Shown here one piece after another: positions 52,323 to 60,678 of a stretch of DNA of 64,000 nucleotides; within the stretch, counting starts at the first letter, position 1; each line of letters begins with the position of its first letter. The notes below the pieces were generated by a model. The model had not been told where the DNA came from. It searched no databases and saw only the letters and a list, made by a program, of their open reading frames with translations. The DNA is from an uncultured Trueperaceae bacterium (lineage in GTDB: Bacteria; Deinococcota; Deinococci; Deinococcales; Trueperaceae). The stretch spans positions 5,677 to 69,676 of the forward strand of contig CALCHY010000311.1 in the NCBI GenBank assembly GCA_937907415.1. The letters run 5' to 3'. A program made the position numbers and the translations under genes.

Positions 52323-53279
52323 ATGACTGTTCGGACTGATACAGACTTACTCGACTCGCACGGGAACACGCTCGCCACCGTGTACGACGACGACGGCACG
52401 CAGTTAGAGGTGCTCTCGCTGCCGTACACCGACGACGCGGCCGACTGGGACGCGCTCGCCGATCTAGAGCTCGCTAACGTGGGCTATCGCCGCGTGTCCG
52501 GCTGGACCCGTCCGACCGTGGCACACGTGATCGAGGCAACGGTGGTGCCTAGCTGGGCGGTCCGGTTCGGTGTAGCTGACTGGCCGGTCTGCAATGCTGA
52601 CCCTGATTGGCGCGCCCACGTTACGCTCGACCCTCAAGCTCGCTCTGCCTGGCTCGCCACGCGGCACGTTGGCGACAATGCGACCACACTTGCCGATTGG
52701 CATGGCCGCGCTTACTCGCTGCCGATCCCAAGCGCTGCCACGCCTAATGAGGTGCTAGCTGAGTTGTGGGAGCACGCGGCGGATCTGGATACGCTCGCGG
52801 GGGAACACACCGTCGACTGGGACGGTAATAACCTCGTCGGCAAGCTCTCGCCGGCAGGCATCAACGCGCTCGATCGTCTAGAGGTCGCGCTCGCCGGTAT
52901 CGAGCCGCGTTATATCGTATGGCCGGCCGCCGAGTGGTTTGTGGATCCGCCCGCCGGCGTGCGCGGTGGCCTTACCGATAGCGAGATCGAGGACCTAGCA
53001 CAAGAACTCGAGGCTGACGCGGAGCGCGAGAACGTCATAATCCACGGGCTCCGACGCTACCTGACCGTCATGTCTGGCAGTATGAGCGTGGACGGCCTAA
53101 TGCTCGATACCTGGCTCACCGTGACGCCTAACGGCGTAGACCGCTCGCCTTACACCGTCACCGTGGGCGATGTGCTCGACGATCAGGTTGGAACGCCGGC
53201 AGAACTGCTGCTGCTGACGACGCTCGAAGAGCTCGGGGTCCTGCTCGATGCTCGCGTAACCCGTTTGTTGCATCGGTAA
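52323..53279 (+). CDS. Hypothetical early-type protein
   Basis: 318 residues behind the best promoter in the window and a GAAAGGGG ribosome-binding site. Acidic overall, with mixed alpha/beta segments such as LATVYDDDGTQLEVLSLPYT and WEHAADLDTLAGEHTVDWDG. No recognisable fold or motif. Strong expression of an unknown acidic protein early in infection suggests a host-takeover or DNA-mimic role, which is speculation. Confidence 0.65.
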   Translation: MTVRTDTDLLDSHGNTLATVYDDDGTQLEVLSLPYTDDAADWDALADLELANVGYRRVSGWTRPTVAHVIEATVVPSWAVRFGVADWPVCNADPDWRAHVTLDPQARSAWLATRHVGDNATTLADWHGRAYSLPIPSAATPNEVLAELWEHAADLDTLAGEHTVDWDGNNLVGKLSPAGINALDRLEVALAGIEPRYIVWPAAEWFVDPPAGVRGGLTDSEIEDLAQELEADAERENVIIHGLRRYLTVMSGSMSVDGLMLDTWLTVTPNGVDRSPYTVTVGDVLDDQVGTPAELLLLTTLEELGVLLDARVTRLLHR

Positions 53280-53297
53280 CGGTTTCTTAGGTATACT
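53268..53297 (+). promoter_or_regulatory. Promoter with downstream hairpin
   Basis: TTGCAT (53268-53273), 18-base spacer, TATACT (53292-53297). The leader then forms CCGTGCGC/GCGCACGG (53300-53307 with 53320-53327) before GAAAGGGG and the ATG at 53344. Confidence 0.7.
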
Positions 53298-53343
53298 ACC
53301 CGTGCGCTCGCTCCAACGGGCGCACGGTCGAAAGGGGAGCAAG

Positions 53344-54087
53344 ATGTCCTATATCAAGCAGCTACGTAAGCGCGGCTTCCGCGCCGTGATCGAGCACGAC
53401 GTAGAGCCAACCTCACCACGTGACTGGGACAACCTCGGAACGATGGTCTGTTGGCACGACCGCTATACGCTGGGCGACGACCACGACCACGACTCACCGG
53501 CCGATCTGATCCACGAGCTCGCTAACAATGTGGTGGCCGGCTCTGCCGACGTGTTGACCGAGCGCCTGGATCGCTTGAGCGACCGTGTGCCGGGTTACGG
53601 CTCGCGGGAATGGCTCGCCACGCTCAACCGGCAAGCGGCGGTCTACAACGGCAAGATTCATGACATTGCGGAGCGTGGATACACCATCTTGCCGCTCTAC
53701 CTGTACGACCACGGCGGCATCTCGATGTCTACCGGATCGTTCGGCTGCCCGTGGGATAGCGGGCAGGTGGGGTACATATACTGCTCGCTCGCTGATGCTA
53801 AGCGTGAATGGCCTGACCTGGACGGCGAGGCGCTCCGGGCACACGTAGGCGCCGCGCTCGCTGCTGAAGTAGCGGAATATGACCAATACCTGCGAGGCGA
53901 CGCGTACACCGTGACGATCCAAGGGCCAGATCGTAAGTGGATCGACGGTTGCGGTGAGATCTACGGACTCGATGAAGCCGAACAGACAGCCCGCGAGATG
54001 CTTGCCGACGCTATCCGTAGCGCTCGCGTGGCTCGCCGCTCGCTCACGACCAAGCACTACCCCGCCGCTGTAATGGCGCGGGCATAG
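53344..54087 (+). CDS. Conserved-type phage protein of unknown function
   Basis: 247 residues from the ATG at 53344 behind GAAAGGGG. I recognise the middle part (LPLYLYDHGGISMSTGSFGC then PWDSGQVGYIYCSLADAKRE) as a phage-wide family without known function, plus an N-terminal unit ending HDRYTLGDDHDHDSP and a C-terminal LAAEVAEYDQYLRGDAYTVT. Conserved Cys/Asp/Trp positions hint at an enzymatic or binding pocket. An early gene by its promoter. Confidence 0.75.
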   Translation: MSYIKQLRKRGFRAVIEHDVEPTSPRDWDNLGTMVCWHDRYTLGDDHDHDSPADLIHELANNVVAGSADVLTERLDRLSDRVPGYGSREWLATLNRQAAVYNGKIHDIAERGYTILPLYLYDHGGISMSTGSFGCPWDSGQVGYIYCSLADAKREWPDLDGEALRAHVGAALAAEVAEYDQYLRGDAYTVTIQGPDRKWIDGCGEIYGLDEAEQTAREMLADAIRSARVARRSLTTKHYPAAVMARA

Positions 54088-54098
54088 GAAGGGGAACC

Positions 54099-54371
54099 AT
54101 GATATTACTCGTCGACACCATCCGCACACTCAACACACCGAGCGGTAACCCGCGCCGCGCCTGGCTCGTCCGTGGACTCGACGCCGGACAACGCGGGGTC
54201 CGTAGCGTGGCCGTCCGTGACGACGGCACCGGCAGGCTCGCGGCTCTACCGGGCCATACGGTGATCGAGGGGACCGTGCTCGATCTGCCTATCCGCCGCT
54301 GGAAAGAGCTCACCACTCTAAGCCCGCGCAACACCACCGGCGAGATCCTGGCCGCTCTCGGGCTGGGCTGA
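54099..54371 (+). CDS. Hypothetical protein
   Basis: 90 residues, AAGGGGAACC before the ATG. Basic, with beta segments (MILLVDTIRTLNTPSGNPRR, RRAWLVRGLDAGQRGVRSVA) that read like a Walker-less small domain. Located 11 bases after the previous gene. No family was recognised. Followed by a 12-bp hairpin. Confidence 0.6.
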   Translation: MILLVDTIRTLNTPSGNPRRAWLVRGLDAGQRGVRSVAVRDDGTGRLAALPGHTVIEGTVLDLPIRRWKELTTLSPRNTTGEILAALGLG

Positions 54372-54380
54372 CACCACCAC

Positions 54381-54411
54381 GCCGGGTTAGGGCTCGCTAC
54401 CCTAACCCGGC
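54381..54411 (+). promoter_or_regulatory. 12-bp leader hairpin before GAAAGGGG
   Basis: GCCGGGTTAGGG (54381-54392) pairs perfectly with CCCTAACCCGGC (54400-54411), loop CTCGCTA. It lies 12 bases after a stop and just before the GAAAGGGG of the next gene; it may be a terminator without a T-run, or one of the repeated leader hairpins. Confidence 0.6.
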
Positions 54412-54432
54412 GGCTCGCTCTCGAAAGGGGCC

Positions 54433-54600
54433 ATGATGAAGCCAACAACCGGCGCTGAACGTGAACAGCTCGCGCTTGAGAACCTGGAGCGCTGGGCGCG
54501 GCGCAACGACTGGGCCAGCCTGGTGGCTAGGCTCAAGACTAAGCAGCTGATCGATCAGGGAAGGGGCAATGTCCGTGAATCCAGAGATCGTGTGCGCTGA
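54433..54600 (+). CDS. Small hypothetical protein (55 aa)
   Basis: 55 residues, ATGATG start behind CGAAAGGGGCC. Charged and helical (AEREQLALENLERWARRNDW) with a basic C-terminus (LIDQGRGNVRESRDRV). Overlaps the next gene by 32 bases. Accepted for its ribosome-binding site and position. Confidence 0.55.
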   Translation: MMKPTTGAEREQLALENLERWARRNDWASLVARLKTKQLIDQGRGNVRESRDRVR

Positions 54601-55102
54601 CCCTGCGCGCTTGCGGATCGTGCAAGCCGCTTGCGACGTGGGCAGCGCCAATATACACAACACGGTTATTCGGATCGAGCCGGACGGCACGGCCGCCGCT
54701 ACGGATGGGGTGCTGCTGGTGGTAGCTCGCTACACGTTCGCTCCGCTGCCGTACGCCTTGCATATCCGCCTAGGAAGTCGGGTGCTCGCTCGCGCAGAAC
54801 CCGGCCGATACACCGATGGGGTGCTCGCTCTCGGTAATACCGAGGTGGCCGCGTCCATCGTGGCGCTGGGCAAGTGGCACAACTACCATACTGCGCTTGA
54901 GCGCCTGGCCGAGGGCGTGCCTACCCCACGCTCGCATTACGCTCTCGACGTGAAGCGTATCCATGCGCTGGTGTCCTCGCACCCTGACTGGCCCAGGCGC
55001 CAGACGTTCGACCTGCTGCACTTGTCAGATCGCAGCGTCCAGATCGATCTGGGGATGGAGGGGGTAACTGCTCTGCTCGCGCTCGCTCGCACCACGTATT
55101 AG
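54569..55102 (+). CDS. Hypothetical protein with a weak sliding-clamp-like motif
   Basis: 177 residues. The segment IHNTVIRIEPDGTAAATDGV then LLVVARYTF resembles the ATDGHRL strand of beta clamps and clamp-like phage proteins, but the length is only one and a half clamp domains and the rest shows no repeat. Call kept at hypothetical. GGAAGGGG is in front of the start. Confidence 0.5.
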   Translation: MSVNPEIVCADPARLRIVQAACDVGSANIHNTVIRIEPDGTAAATDGVLLVVARYTFAPLPYALHIRLGSRVLARAEPGRYTDGVLALGNTEVAASIVALGKWHNYHTALERLAEGVPTPRSHYALDVKRIHALVSSHPDWPRRQTFDLLHLSDRSVQIDLGMEGVTALLALARTTY

Positions 55103-55137
55103 GTGGGAAGCCTCTCGTCGCTCTACTAGGGAGAATC

Positions 55138-55416
55138 ATGTCTAACGTAGCTGAAACGCTCAAGCAAGCTATCCGCGATGAAGCCGCGGCTCGCGTCGAA
55201 GTCGCGCGCCTCAAGCGCAATCTAGCGCTCGCCACCGCTGGGGCCACCGTCGGCGGTGAGATCGTCGGCAAGAACGAAGCGGAGCGCAACTCTCAAGCGC
55301 TGATGATGTTCGCCGCCGATGGGGATGCTCTGCTCGCAGCTGAGAGCCGCCTGGTGTACGCCGTCGCCGAGCGCGAAGCCGCCCGGATCGATTACGAAGT
55401 GGAGGCGCGGCCGTGA
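55138..55416 (+). CDS. Small helical hypothetical protein
   Basis: 92 residues, AGGGAGAATC upstream. Two or three long helices (ETLKQAIRDEAAARVEVARL, ALLAAESRLVYAVAEREAAR). Overlaps the following gene by 4 bases. May be a dimerisation protein or a partner of the secreted-type protein that follows. Confidence 0.55.
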   Translation: MSNVAETLKQAIRDEAAARVEVARLKRNLALATAGATVGGEIVGKNEAERNSQALMMFAADGDALLAAESRLVYAVAEREAARIDYEVEARP

Positions 55417-55814
55417 GGCGGTATACCCTACCCCTGCTCGCTCTGCTCACTCTGTCGTTCGCTCACGCGGCCGACCCGCTCTCACGCTCAACCGTCGCGT
55501 TCGTCATGGCTTCGACGTTCGCCGAGTCGGTGGGGGGTGCGCTCACCGACTGCCCACCGCTGATCGAGGAGGCTGGCCCGACCGGGTGCTTCATGATGCT
55601 AGGCGGCATTGAGGCGGCTCGCTCGCGCCTTGATGCCCTGATGCTCTCTTACCACGACGTGGTGCCGGTGCTCGCTTGGGTAGCTCGCGAGGATGGCGGG
55701 TACGGACGCGCCTACCTCATAGACGGGCGCGACATGTCCGTCGCTTTCTACGTGATCATGCTAAGCGAACGCAACCAGACGCGGGTTGCCATCGTGGTGG
55801 TGGGGTCCAAGTGA
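55413..55814 (+). CDS. Secreted hypothetical protein (signal peptide)
   Basis: 133 residues, GTG start in a GTGA overlap. MRRYTLPLLALLTLSFAHAA is a clear Sec signal peptide, cleavage likely after AHA. The mature part has two cysteines (LTDCPPLIEEAGPTGC) and mixed alpha/beta strands. It is unexpected to find a secreted protein inside an early, recombination-type gene cluster; an envelope-directed superinfection or host-signal factor could be its role. Confidence 0.65.
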   Translation: MRRYTLPLLALLTLSFAHAADPLSRSTVAFVMASTFAESVGGALTDCPPLIEEAGPTGCFMMLGGIEAARSRLDALMLSYHDVVPVLAWVAREDGGYGRAYLIDGRDMSVAFYVIMLSERNQTRVAIVVVGSK

Positions 55815-57526
55815 GGCTCACTCTCAAGTCGCTTGACCTTGAGTCCATCAAGGGGTTGGACGCCTTCACGCTCGACACTGGGGGGAACCCCAGTGTCACC
55901 GTGAGGGGCACGAACGGCACCGGCAAGACCACGCTCTTCGACGCCTACTTGTGGGCTCTGTTCGGGCGCGACAGCTCCAACCGCACGGACTTCGAGATCA
56001 AGCCGCTCAACCCCGACGGCTCACCTGTTCACGGACGAGACCACCGCGTGACGCTACGCTTCGACCTGGACGGCGGCGACCTAGTGCTTGAGCGCGTCAT
56101 GCAGGAGAAGTGGACGCGCAAGAGGGGGTCCGCCACGAAGGTGCTCACGGGTCATGAGACCACCTACTCGATAGATGGCGTGCCGATGAAGAAGACCGAG
56201 TACGATCAGGCGCTCGCCAAGCTGATCGACGAGAAGACGTTCCAACTGCTCTCTGACCCGCAGCACTTTAGCGCCAACCTGCACTGGCAGGAGCGCCGCA
56301 AGCTGCTGCTTGGCATGGTGAGCGTGGAGCCGTCGGACGTGCTCGCTGCCGACCCCGAGGTGGCCGAGGTGGTGGAGGCGGCCGGCTCGCGCTCACTAAT
56401 GGATTACCGGCGTGCCCTGGAAGCGCAGCGCCGCGACCAGCGCCGCCTGCTCGACAGCGTGCCTGAAGCTATCAAGGAGATCAGTAGGCAGCTAACCCCC
56501 GACGTTCCTACCGTGGAGGAGGCCGAGGCTGCTCTAGGGGCCGCTGAGGCCGCTGTAGAGGCTGCTAAGCGGGCGCAGGCAGAGGCCCGGCTCGCTCACG
56601 CGGCGCTGCACCAAGAGCGCGAAGAGCTCGCCGAGGCGGATCGCCGGACGCTGGCGGACCATACCCGCCGTTACGTGGCGGCCAAGGGGGCGCTAGACCC
56701 CGCCAAGATGCGCTACGACGGAGCCAAGGCGACTAGTGAGGCCGCTCGCAAGGCGGTGGCCGATGCCCGGCACGCCTACAAAGAGGCATCGAGCGGCGGG
56801 GTCTGCCAGTGTTGCGGGCAGACGCTCGCGCAAGAGTCGGTCGATGCTCATTTGGCTAAGCTGACCGAGGCGGGGGTGGCGCTCGCTGCCAAGGCTAGGG
56901 AGAGCGCGACTGCGGAAGCCGAGGCGCTGGCTAAGCTCGCGGCGGCCAGGGAGGCGTTCGAGGCGGTCGGGGAGGAGCCCCGTGCTAACGCTCGCATCGC
57001 GGAGATCGGCAGGCTGCTCGCGGAAGCGGAGCCGCCGACCTCGCTGGATGCCAGCGCGGTGGCAGACGCCAGGGTGGCCCTATCGCTCGCTCGCTCACAG
57101 GCGGGGGTGCTCGCTCGCATCGAGAAGTTACGCGCTGACGAAGAGGCTGCCATCCAGGGGTTCGAGTCGGCAGAGAGGGGGTTGTGGCTGCTCGCTCGCT
57201 ACGACCAGGCGCACGCTCGCCTCATCGAGGAGCGCGTTGATGCGTTGTTCGGGCGGGTGAGTTTCAGGATGTTCGACCGTCAGATGAACGGCGAGTTGGC
57301 CGAGACGTGCGTCGCGACCGTGAACGGCGTGCCGTGGAACGACCTGAACACCGCCTCACAAGTGTGGGCCGGCATGGAGATCATCGGGGCCTTGCAGAAG
57401 CACTTCGGCGCCGTGGTGCCGGTGTGGGTGGACGGGCGCGAGAGCGTGGTCAGCTTGCCGGAGGTGGACTACCAGGTAATCAACCTCATGGTGGACCCGG
57501 CTGCGGCTAAACTGGTGGTGTCATGA
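55811..57526 (+). CDS. Rad50/SbcC-like SMC ATPase with zinc hook
   Basis: 571 residues from the GTG at 55811 (GTGA overlap); the frame continues upstream but as shadow sequence. Walker A is GTNGTGKTT at 33-41 with the following DAYLWALFG helix; two coiled-coil arms flank a zinc hook VCQCCGQ at 331-337 (Cys332 and Cys335). The C-terminal ATPase half has VWVDGRESV in the D-box/Walker B position typical of phage gp46-type proteins. It should form the SbcC half of a Mre11-Rad50-type nuclease processing DNA ends. No SbcD/gp47-like gene was found in the window. Confidence 0.85.
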   Translation: MRLTLKSLDLESIKGLDAFTLDTGGNPSVTVRGTNGTGKTTLFDAYLWALFGRDSSNRTDFEIKPLNPDGSPVHGRDHRVTLRFDLDGGDLVLERVMQEKWTRKRGSATKVLTGHETTYSIDGVPMKKTEYDQALAKLIDEKTFQLLSDPQHFSANLHWQERRKLLLGMVSVEPSDVLAADPEVAEVVEAAGSRSLMDYRRALEAQRRDQRRLLDSVPEAIKEISRQLTPDVPTVEEAEAALGAAEAAVEAAKRAQAEARLAHAALHQEREELAEADRRTLADHTRRYVAAKGALDPAKMRYDGAKATSEAARKAVADARHAYKEASSGGVCQCCGQTLAQESVDAHLAKLTEAGVALAAKARESATAEAEALAKLAAAREAFEAVGEEPRANARIAEIGRLLAEAEPPTSLDASAVADARVALSLARSQAGVLARIEKLRADEEAAIQGFESAERGLWLLARYDQAHARLIEERVDALFGRVSFRMFDRQMNGELAETCVATVNGVPWNDLNTASQVWAGMEIIGALQKHFGAVVPVWVDGRESVVSLPEVDYQVINLMVDPAAAKLVVS

Positions 57527-58161
57527 AGATCCTAGAGTTGTTCAGTGGCACGGGCACGCTGTCTCGTATCGCTCGCGAGAGAGGGCACGAGACATTCACC
57601 ATCGACCTGTTCCAACACGCCGACCTGCAAGCCGACGCGCTCGAACTAACGCCAGAAGGCATCCTCGAAGCGGCCGGCTGGGAGGGGGTCGACATGATCT
57701 GGGCCAGCCCACCATGCACGGGCTTCAGCGTGGCGAGCATAGGGCGCTCGTGGCATAAGGACGGCGACGTTTACACGCCCAAGAGCGACACCGCCAGGCT
57801 CGGCTTGGAGCTGCTCGACAAGACCTTCGAGCTGATCTATGCGTTCCATCCGGCAGCTTGGTACGTGGAGAACCCACGCGGCATGATGCGCAGGATGAAC
57901 GCGGTGCGGGGGCACGCTCGCGCCACCGTGACTTATTGCCAGTATGGGGAAACTCGCATGAAGCCGACGGACATCTGGCATCACAGCCCTATGTGGTCGC
58001 CACGGCCGGCTTGCAGGAACGGCGATCCATGCCACGAGTCGGCCCCTCGTGGCGCTCGCACGGGCACACAGGGCATCAAGGGCGCACGCGACAGGGGGAA
58101 ACTCCCTGACGAGTTGTGCGTGGAAGTGATCGAAGCGGCCGAGAAGTGGGTGACTCAGTGA
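57523..58161 (+). CDS. Small C5-methyltransferase-like protein, divergent motifs
   Basis: 212 residues. Motif I MKILELFSGTGTLSRIARER, motif IV ASPPCTGFSVAS (PPCT, where Gln is usual) and motif VI YVENPRGM (ENP in place of ENV) follow the order of DNA cytosine methyltransferases. No motif VIII, target-recognition domain or motif X is visible, so it is a compact phage-type or inactive version. Overlap with the ATPase gene (ATGA) shows coupling. Substrate unknown. Confidence 0.7.
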   Translation: MKILELFSGTGTLSRIARERGHETFTIDLFQHADLQADALELTPEGILEAAGWEGVDMIWASPPCTGFSVASIGRSWHKDGDVYTPKSDTARLGLELLDKTFELIYAFHPAAWYVENPRGMMRRMNAVRGHARATVTYCQYGETRMKPTDIWHHSPMWSPRPACRNGDPCHESAPRGARTGTQGIKGARDRGKLPDELCVEVIEAAEKWVTQ

Positions 58162-58367
58162 ACGAGTGCGTTTGGACTTACGACCGCGGCGACCACACTT
58201 GGAACGCTGGCTGCCGCTCGGCGTTGGACACGTTCTGGGGGATGCAGTTCTTCGAGGAAGGGCTGCTCAGTCCGAAGGAGAACGGGTTTGTCTACTGCCC
58301 GTTCTGCGCCAAGCCGCTCGTCGAAGCGCCAGGCGAGATCAACTCGATGGAGGATGACGATGAGTAG
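58158..58367 (+). CDS. Small zinc-ribbon protein
   Basis: 69 residues from the GTG at 58158 (GTGA). Sequence NECVWTYDRGDHTWNAGCRS carries two Cys, and FVYCPFCAKPLVEAP near residues 44-58 the CxxC pair of a zinc ribbon like those in many phage C-FCPFCG proteins. It ends acidic (EDDDE). A small nucleic-acid- or protein-binding adaptor, encoded between two methyltransferase genes. Confidence 0.7.
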   Translation: MNECVWTYDRGDHTWNAGCRSALDTFWGMQFFEEGLLSPKENGFVYCPFCAKPLVEAPGEINSMEDDDE

Positions 58368-58903
58368 CACCAACAGGGGCGGCTCGCGCCACGCCAGCGA
58401 CTACTACGCGACGCCAGTAAGCGATATCAAAGTTTTCTTGGATGCTTACCATGCTCGCTATGGCCGACTTCCTGGCCCCATCCTTGACCCGTGCGCGGGC
58501 GGCAGCGACGGGGTGGCGATGAGCTACCCCGTCGCGCTTGAGGCTGAGGGGTACGGCGGTATCCACACGCTCGATATCCGCCCAGACAGCCCGGCAGCGG
58601 AGATTGGCGACTACAGAGAGAGAGAGAGAGAGATGGGGCACCATCATCACAAACCCGCCCTTCTATATCGCTCAGGAGATCGCCGAGAAAGCATTGGCCG
58701 AAGGCGACGTGGTAATCATGCTCCAGCGACTCAACTGGCTCGGCAGCCACAAGCGCCGGAAGTTCTGGGCGGCGCACATGCCTAGCGATGTGTTCGTTCA
58801 CCACAGACGCATTAGCTTTACAGGCGGCAAGACTGACTCCATCGAGTACGCTCACTTCGTATGGCGGCCAGGTACGACTGGCACGCTGTTGCACATCGTA
58901 TGA
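58360..58903 (+). CDS. N6-adenine methyltransferase-like gene split in frame by (AG)9
   Basis: The reading frame from the ATG at 58360 (GGAGG six bases before) covers the N-terminal half with DYYATPVSD, the cofactor motif ILDPCAGGSDGVAM and IHTLDIRPDSP, then runs into (AG)9 and goes out of phase. The second half continues in another frame: GTIITNPPFYIAQEIAEKAL (NPPF catalytic motif), VVIMLQRLNWLGSHKRRKFW and ISFTGGKTDSIEYAHFVW. Joined, they make a Dam/D12-like enzyme of about 180 residues. The second frame lies one base to the right, so one extra AG or loss of two AG units restores the frame. Sequencing error at the tract is the main alternative. Confidence 0.75.
58615..58633 (+). repeat. (AG)9 microsatellite
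   Basis: Nine AG dinucleotides plus one A, inside the methyltransferase gene and separating its two frames. Dinucleotide tracts of this length are prone to slip-strand length change. Confidence 0.95.
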
Positions 58904-60678
58904 GGGTCGCCAGCCTGTTCTCTGGCGTCGGCGGCTTCGACCTGGGCTTCGACTCGGCCGGGTTCACTACGGTTGGGCAGTGCGAGATCGATCAATACGC
59001 TCGCAGCGTTCTTAGCAGGCATTGGCCTGGCGTTCCCGTGCATGACGACATCGGTACTTTGCGCGGCGACGCGTTCGGCCCCGCCGAGGTGGTGGCATGG
59101 GGCTCGCCTTGCCAAGATCTGTCTGTCGCCGGTCTGCGTCGCGGTTTGGTTGGCGAGCGCAGCAACCTGTTCATCGAAGGTATGCGCTTCATCGAGGAGA
59201 TGCAGGAGGCATCAGGTGGAAGATACCCGCGCTTTAGTGTCTGGGAGAACGTCCCAGGAGCTCTCACTTCTAACGGTGGACGCGACTTCCAGGCAGTCCT
59301 TTCCGCGTTCATGGCGACCGAAGTTCCAATGCCTCGATCTGGGAAGTGGGCCAACGCCGGAGTGGTCAGAGGCGAGCGGCGCAGCGTTGCCTGGCGGGTC
59401 CTCGATAGTCAATACTTCGGACTCGCCCAACGGCGCAAGAGGGTGTTTGTTGTCACAGATCTTGATGGACAATGCGCCTCGGAAATACTATTTGAGCGAG
59501 AAGGCATGTCGCGGCATATTGACTCGCGCTGGGAAGCGCGGCCGGACGTTGCCGCCGATCCTCGAAGCGGCGCTCAAGGCGGGGGCCGGTTACTAGCTGA
59601 GACTGGTGTCGTTCAGGCTCTGACGCAGGGGTTGGGGAGCGGCGGCCCAGACGCGCAGCACGCGCAGGCCGGTTGGTTGGTGCCGGTCGGCTTCAACTGG
59701 CAGAACTGGACGAACGACGGCCTGGCTATCAGGGAAGATGGCGTCGGCCCGCTGGATACCAGCCAGACCAAGGCCGTCGCCTTCCAGCCGCGCTGGGCGA
59801 CTCGCGGGGAGGGCGGCCCACCTGATGACGAGAAGGTCGGGGCGCTTACCGCCACCGGCACGGGCGGCCCCATGAGCGTCGATAGCGCTCCTCACATAGC
59901 CATGTCGTTCGAGGCCGAGCGCGACGCCAGCTTCGGCGTAGTCACCAAGGGCAATGGCGAGGCGTTCCTCACCTCCGAGCGCCACATGAGCCTGACCATC
60001 GGCGGCGGCCAGGCGGGTCAGGGGTACCCCGCCGTCGCGCATCCCGTCCATAACCTCACGCCTGGCGAGACGGAGCGCCGTCGCGTTTATGACGCGGCGG
60101 GGTTGGCTCCTACCCTGTCGGCTGAGGAGGGGAGGGGGCACGGCACCCCTACGGTCGCGCACCCCATCCAAGGCGGCCGTGAGATAACCAAGGAACAGAA
60201 CGGCCTCGGCCTGGGTGGTGAGAACGATCCCGCCTACACACTCGACACCCTTGGGGCGCAGGCGGTGGCGTTCGCTGAGAACTCTCGCGCCGAGCTCCGC
60301 TTGGAGAACGGTGACGGGCAGGTGGCGGGGTCGCTGTCAACGGGTGGCGGCAAGCCGGGGCAGGGCCACGCCGCTGTCGCGTTCGCGTTGCGTGGTCGCG
60401 ATGACGGGGCGATGCCGGAGGTGAGTGGCGAGGCCACTAGCGCCTTGCGCAGCACGCCTGGCGGTAGCACTAGAGATTATGTAGCGACCCATTACGTCGT
60501 TCGGCGATTATCGCCGGTGGAGTGCGAGCGCCTTCAGGGGTTCCCCGATGGGCACACGGCTTTCGGTGTCGACGGCGAGGCTATAACCGACACGCAGCGT
60601 TACCGGATGATGGGTAACGCCGTGAGCGTGCCGGTGGCGCGCTGGATAGCCGAGGGCGTGCGCGCGGTGCTGGGGTGA
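58900..60678 (+). CDS. DNA cytosine-C5 methyltransferase with extended target domain
   Basis: 592 residues from the ATG at 58900 (ATGA). All core motifs are present: I VASLFSGVGGFDLGF, IV WGSPCQDLSVAG with the Pro-Cys pair, VI VWENVPGAL, VIII YFGLAQRRKRVFVV, IX RRLSPVECERLQGFPDG and X MMGNAVSVPVARWI. About 290 residues lie between VIII and IX and contain repeated elements (GLGSGGPDA, SLSTGGGKPGQG, ALRSTPGGSTRD), as in multispecific phage methyltransferases that carry several target domains. It probably makes phage DNA resistant to several restriction enzymes. Confidence 0.93.
   Translation: MRVASLFSGVGGFDLGFDSAGFTTVGQCEIDQYARSVLSRHWPGVPVHDDIGTLRGDAFGPAEVVAWGSPCQDLSVAGLRRGLVGERSNLFIEGMRFIEEMQEASGGRYPRFSVWENVPGALTSNGGRDFQAVLSAFMATEVPMPRSGKWANAGVVRGERRSVAWRVLDSQYFGLAQRRKRVFVVTDLDGQCASEILFEREGMSRHIDSRWEARPDVAADPRSGAQGGGRLLAETGVVQALTQGLGSGGPDAQHAQAGWLVPVGFNWQNWTNDGLAIREDGVGPLDTSQTKAVAFQPRWATRGEGGPPDDEKVGALTATGTGGPMSVDSAPHIAMSFEAERDASFGVVTKGNGEAFLTSERHMSLTIGGGQAGQGYPAVAHPVHNLTPGETERRRVYDAAGLAPTLSAEEGRGHGTPTVAHPIQGGREITKEQNGLGLGGENDPAYTLDTLGAQAVAFAENSRAELRLENGDGQVAGSLSTGGGKPGQGHAAVAFALRGRDDGAMPEVSGEATSALRSTPGGSTRDYVATHYVVRRLSPVECERLQGFPDGHTAFGVDGEAITDTQRYRMMGNAVSVPVARWIAEGVRAVLG

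Noticed and set aside
54569..55102. DNA polymerase sliding clamp
   Set aside because: Only one short ATDG-like strand is seen; domain repeats and length do not fit.
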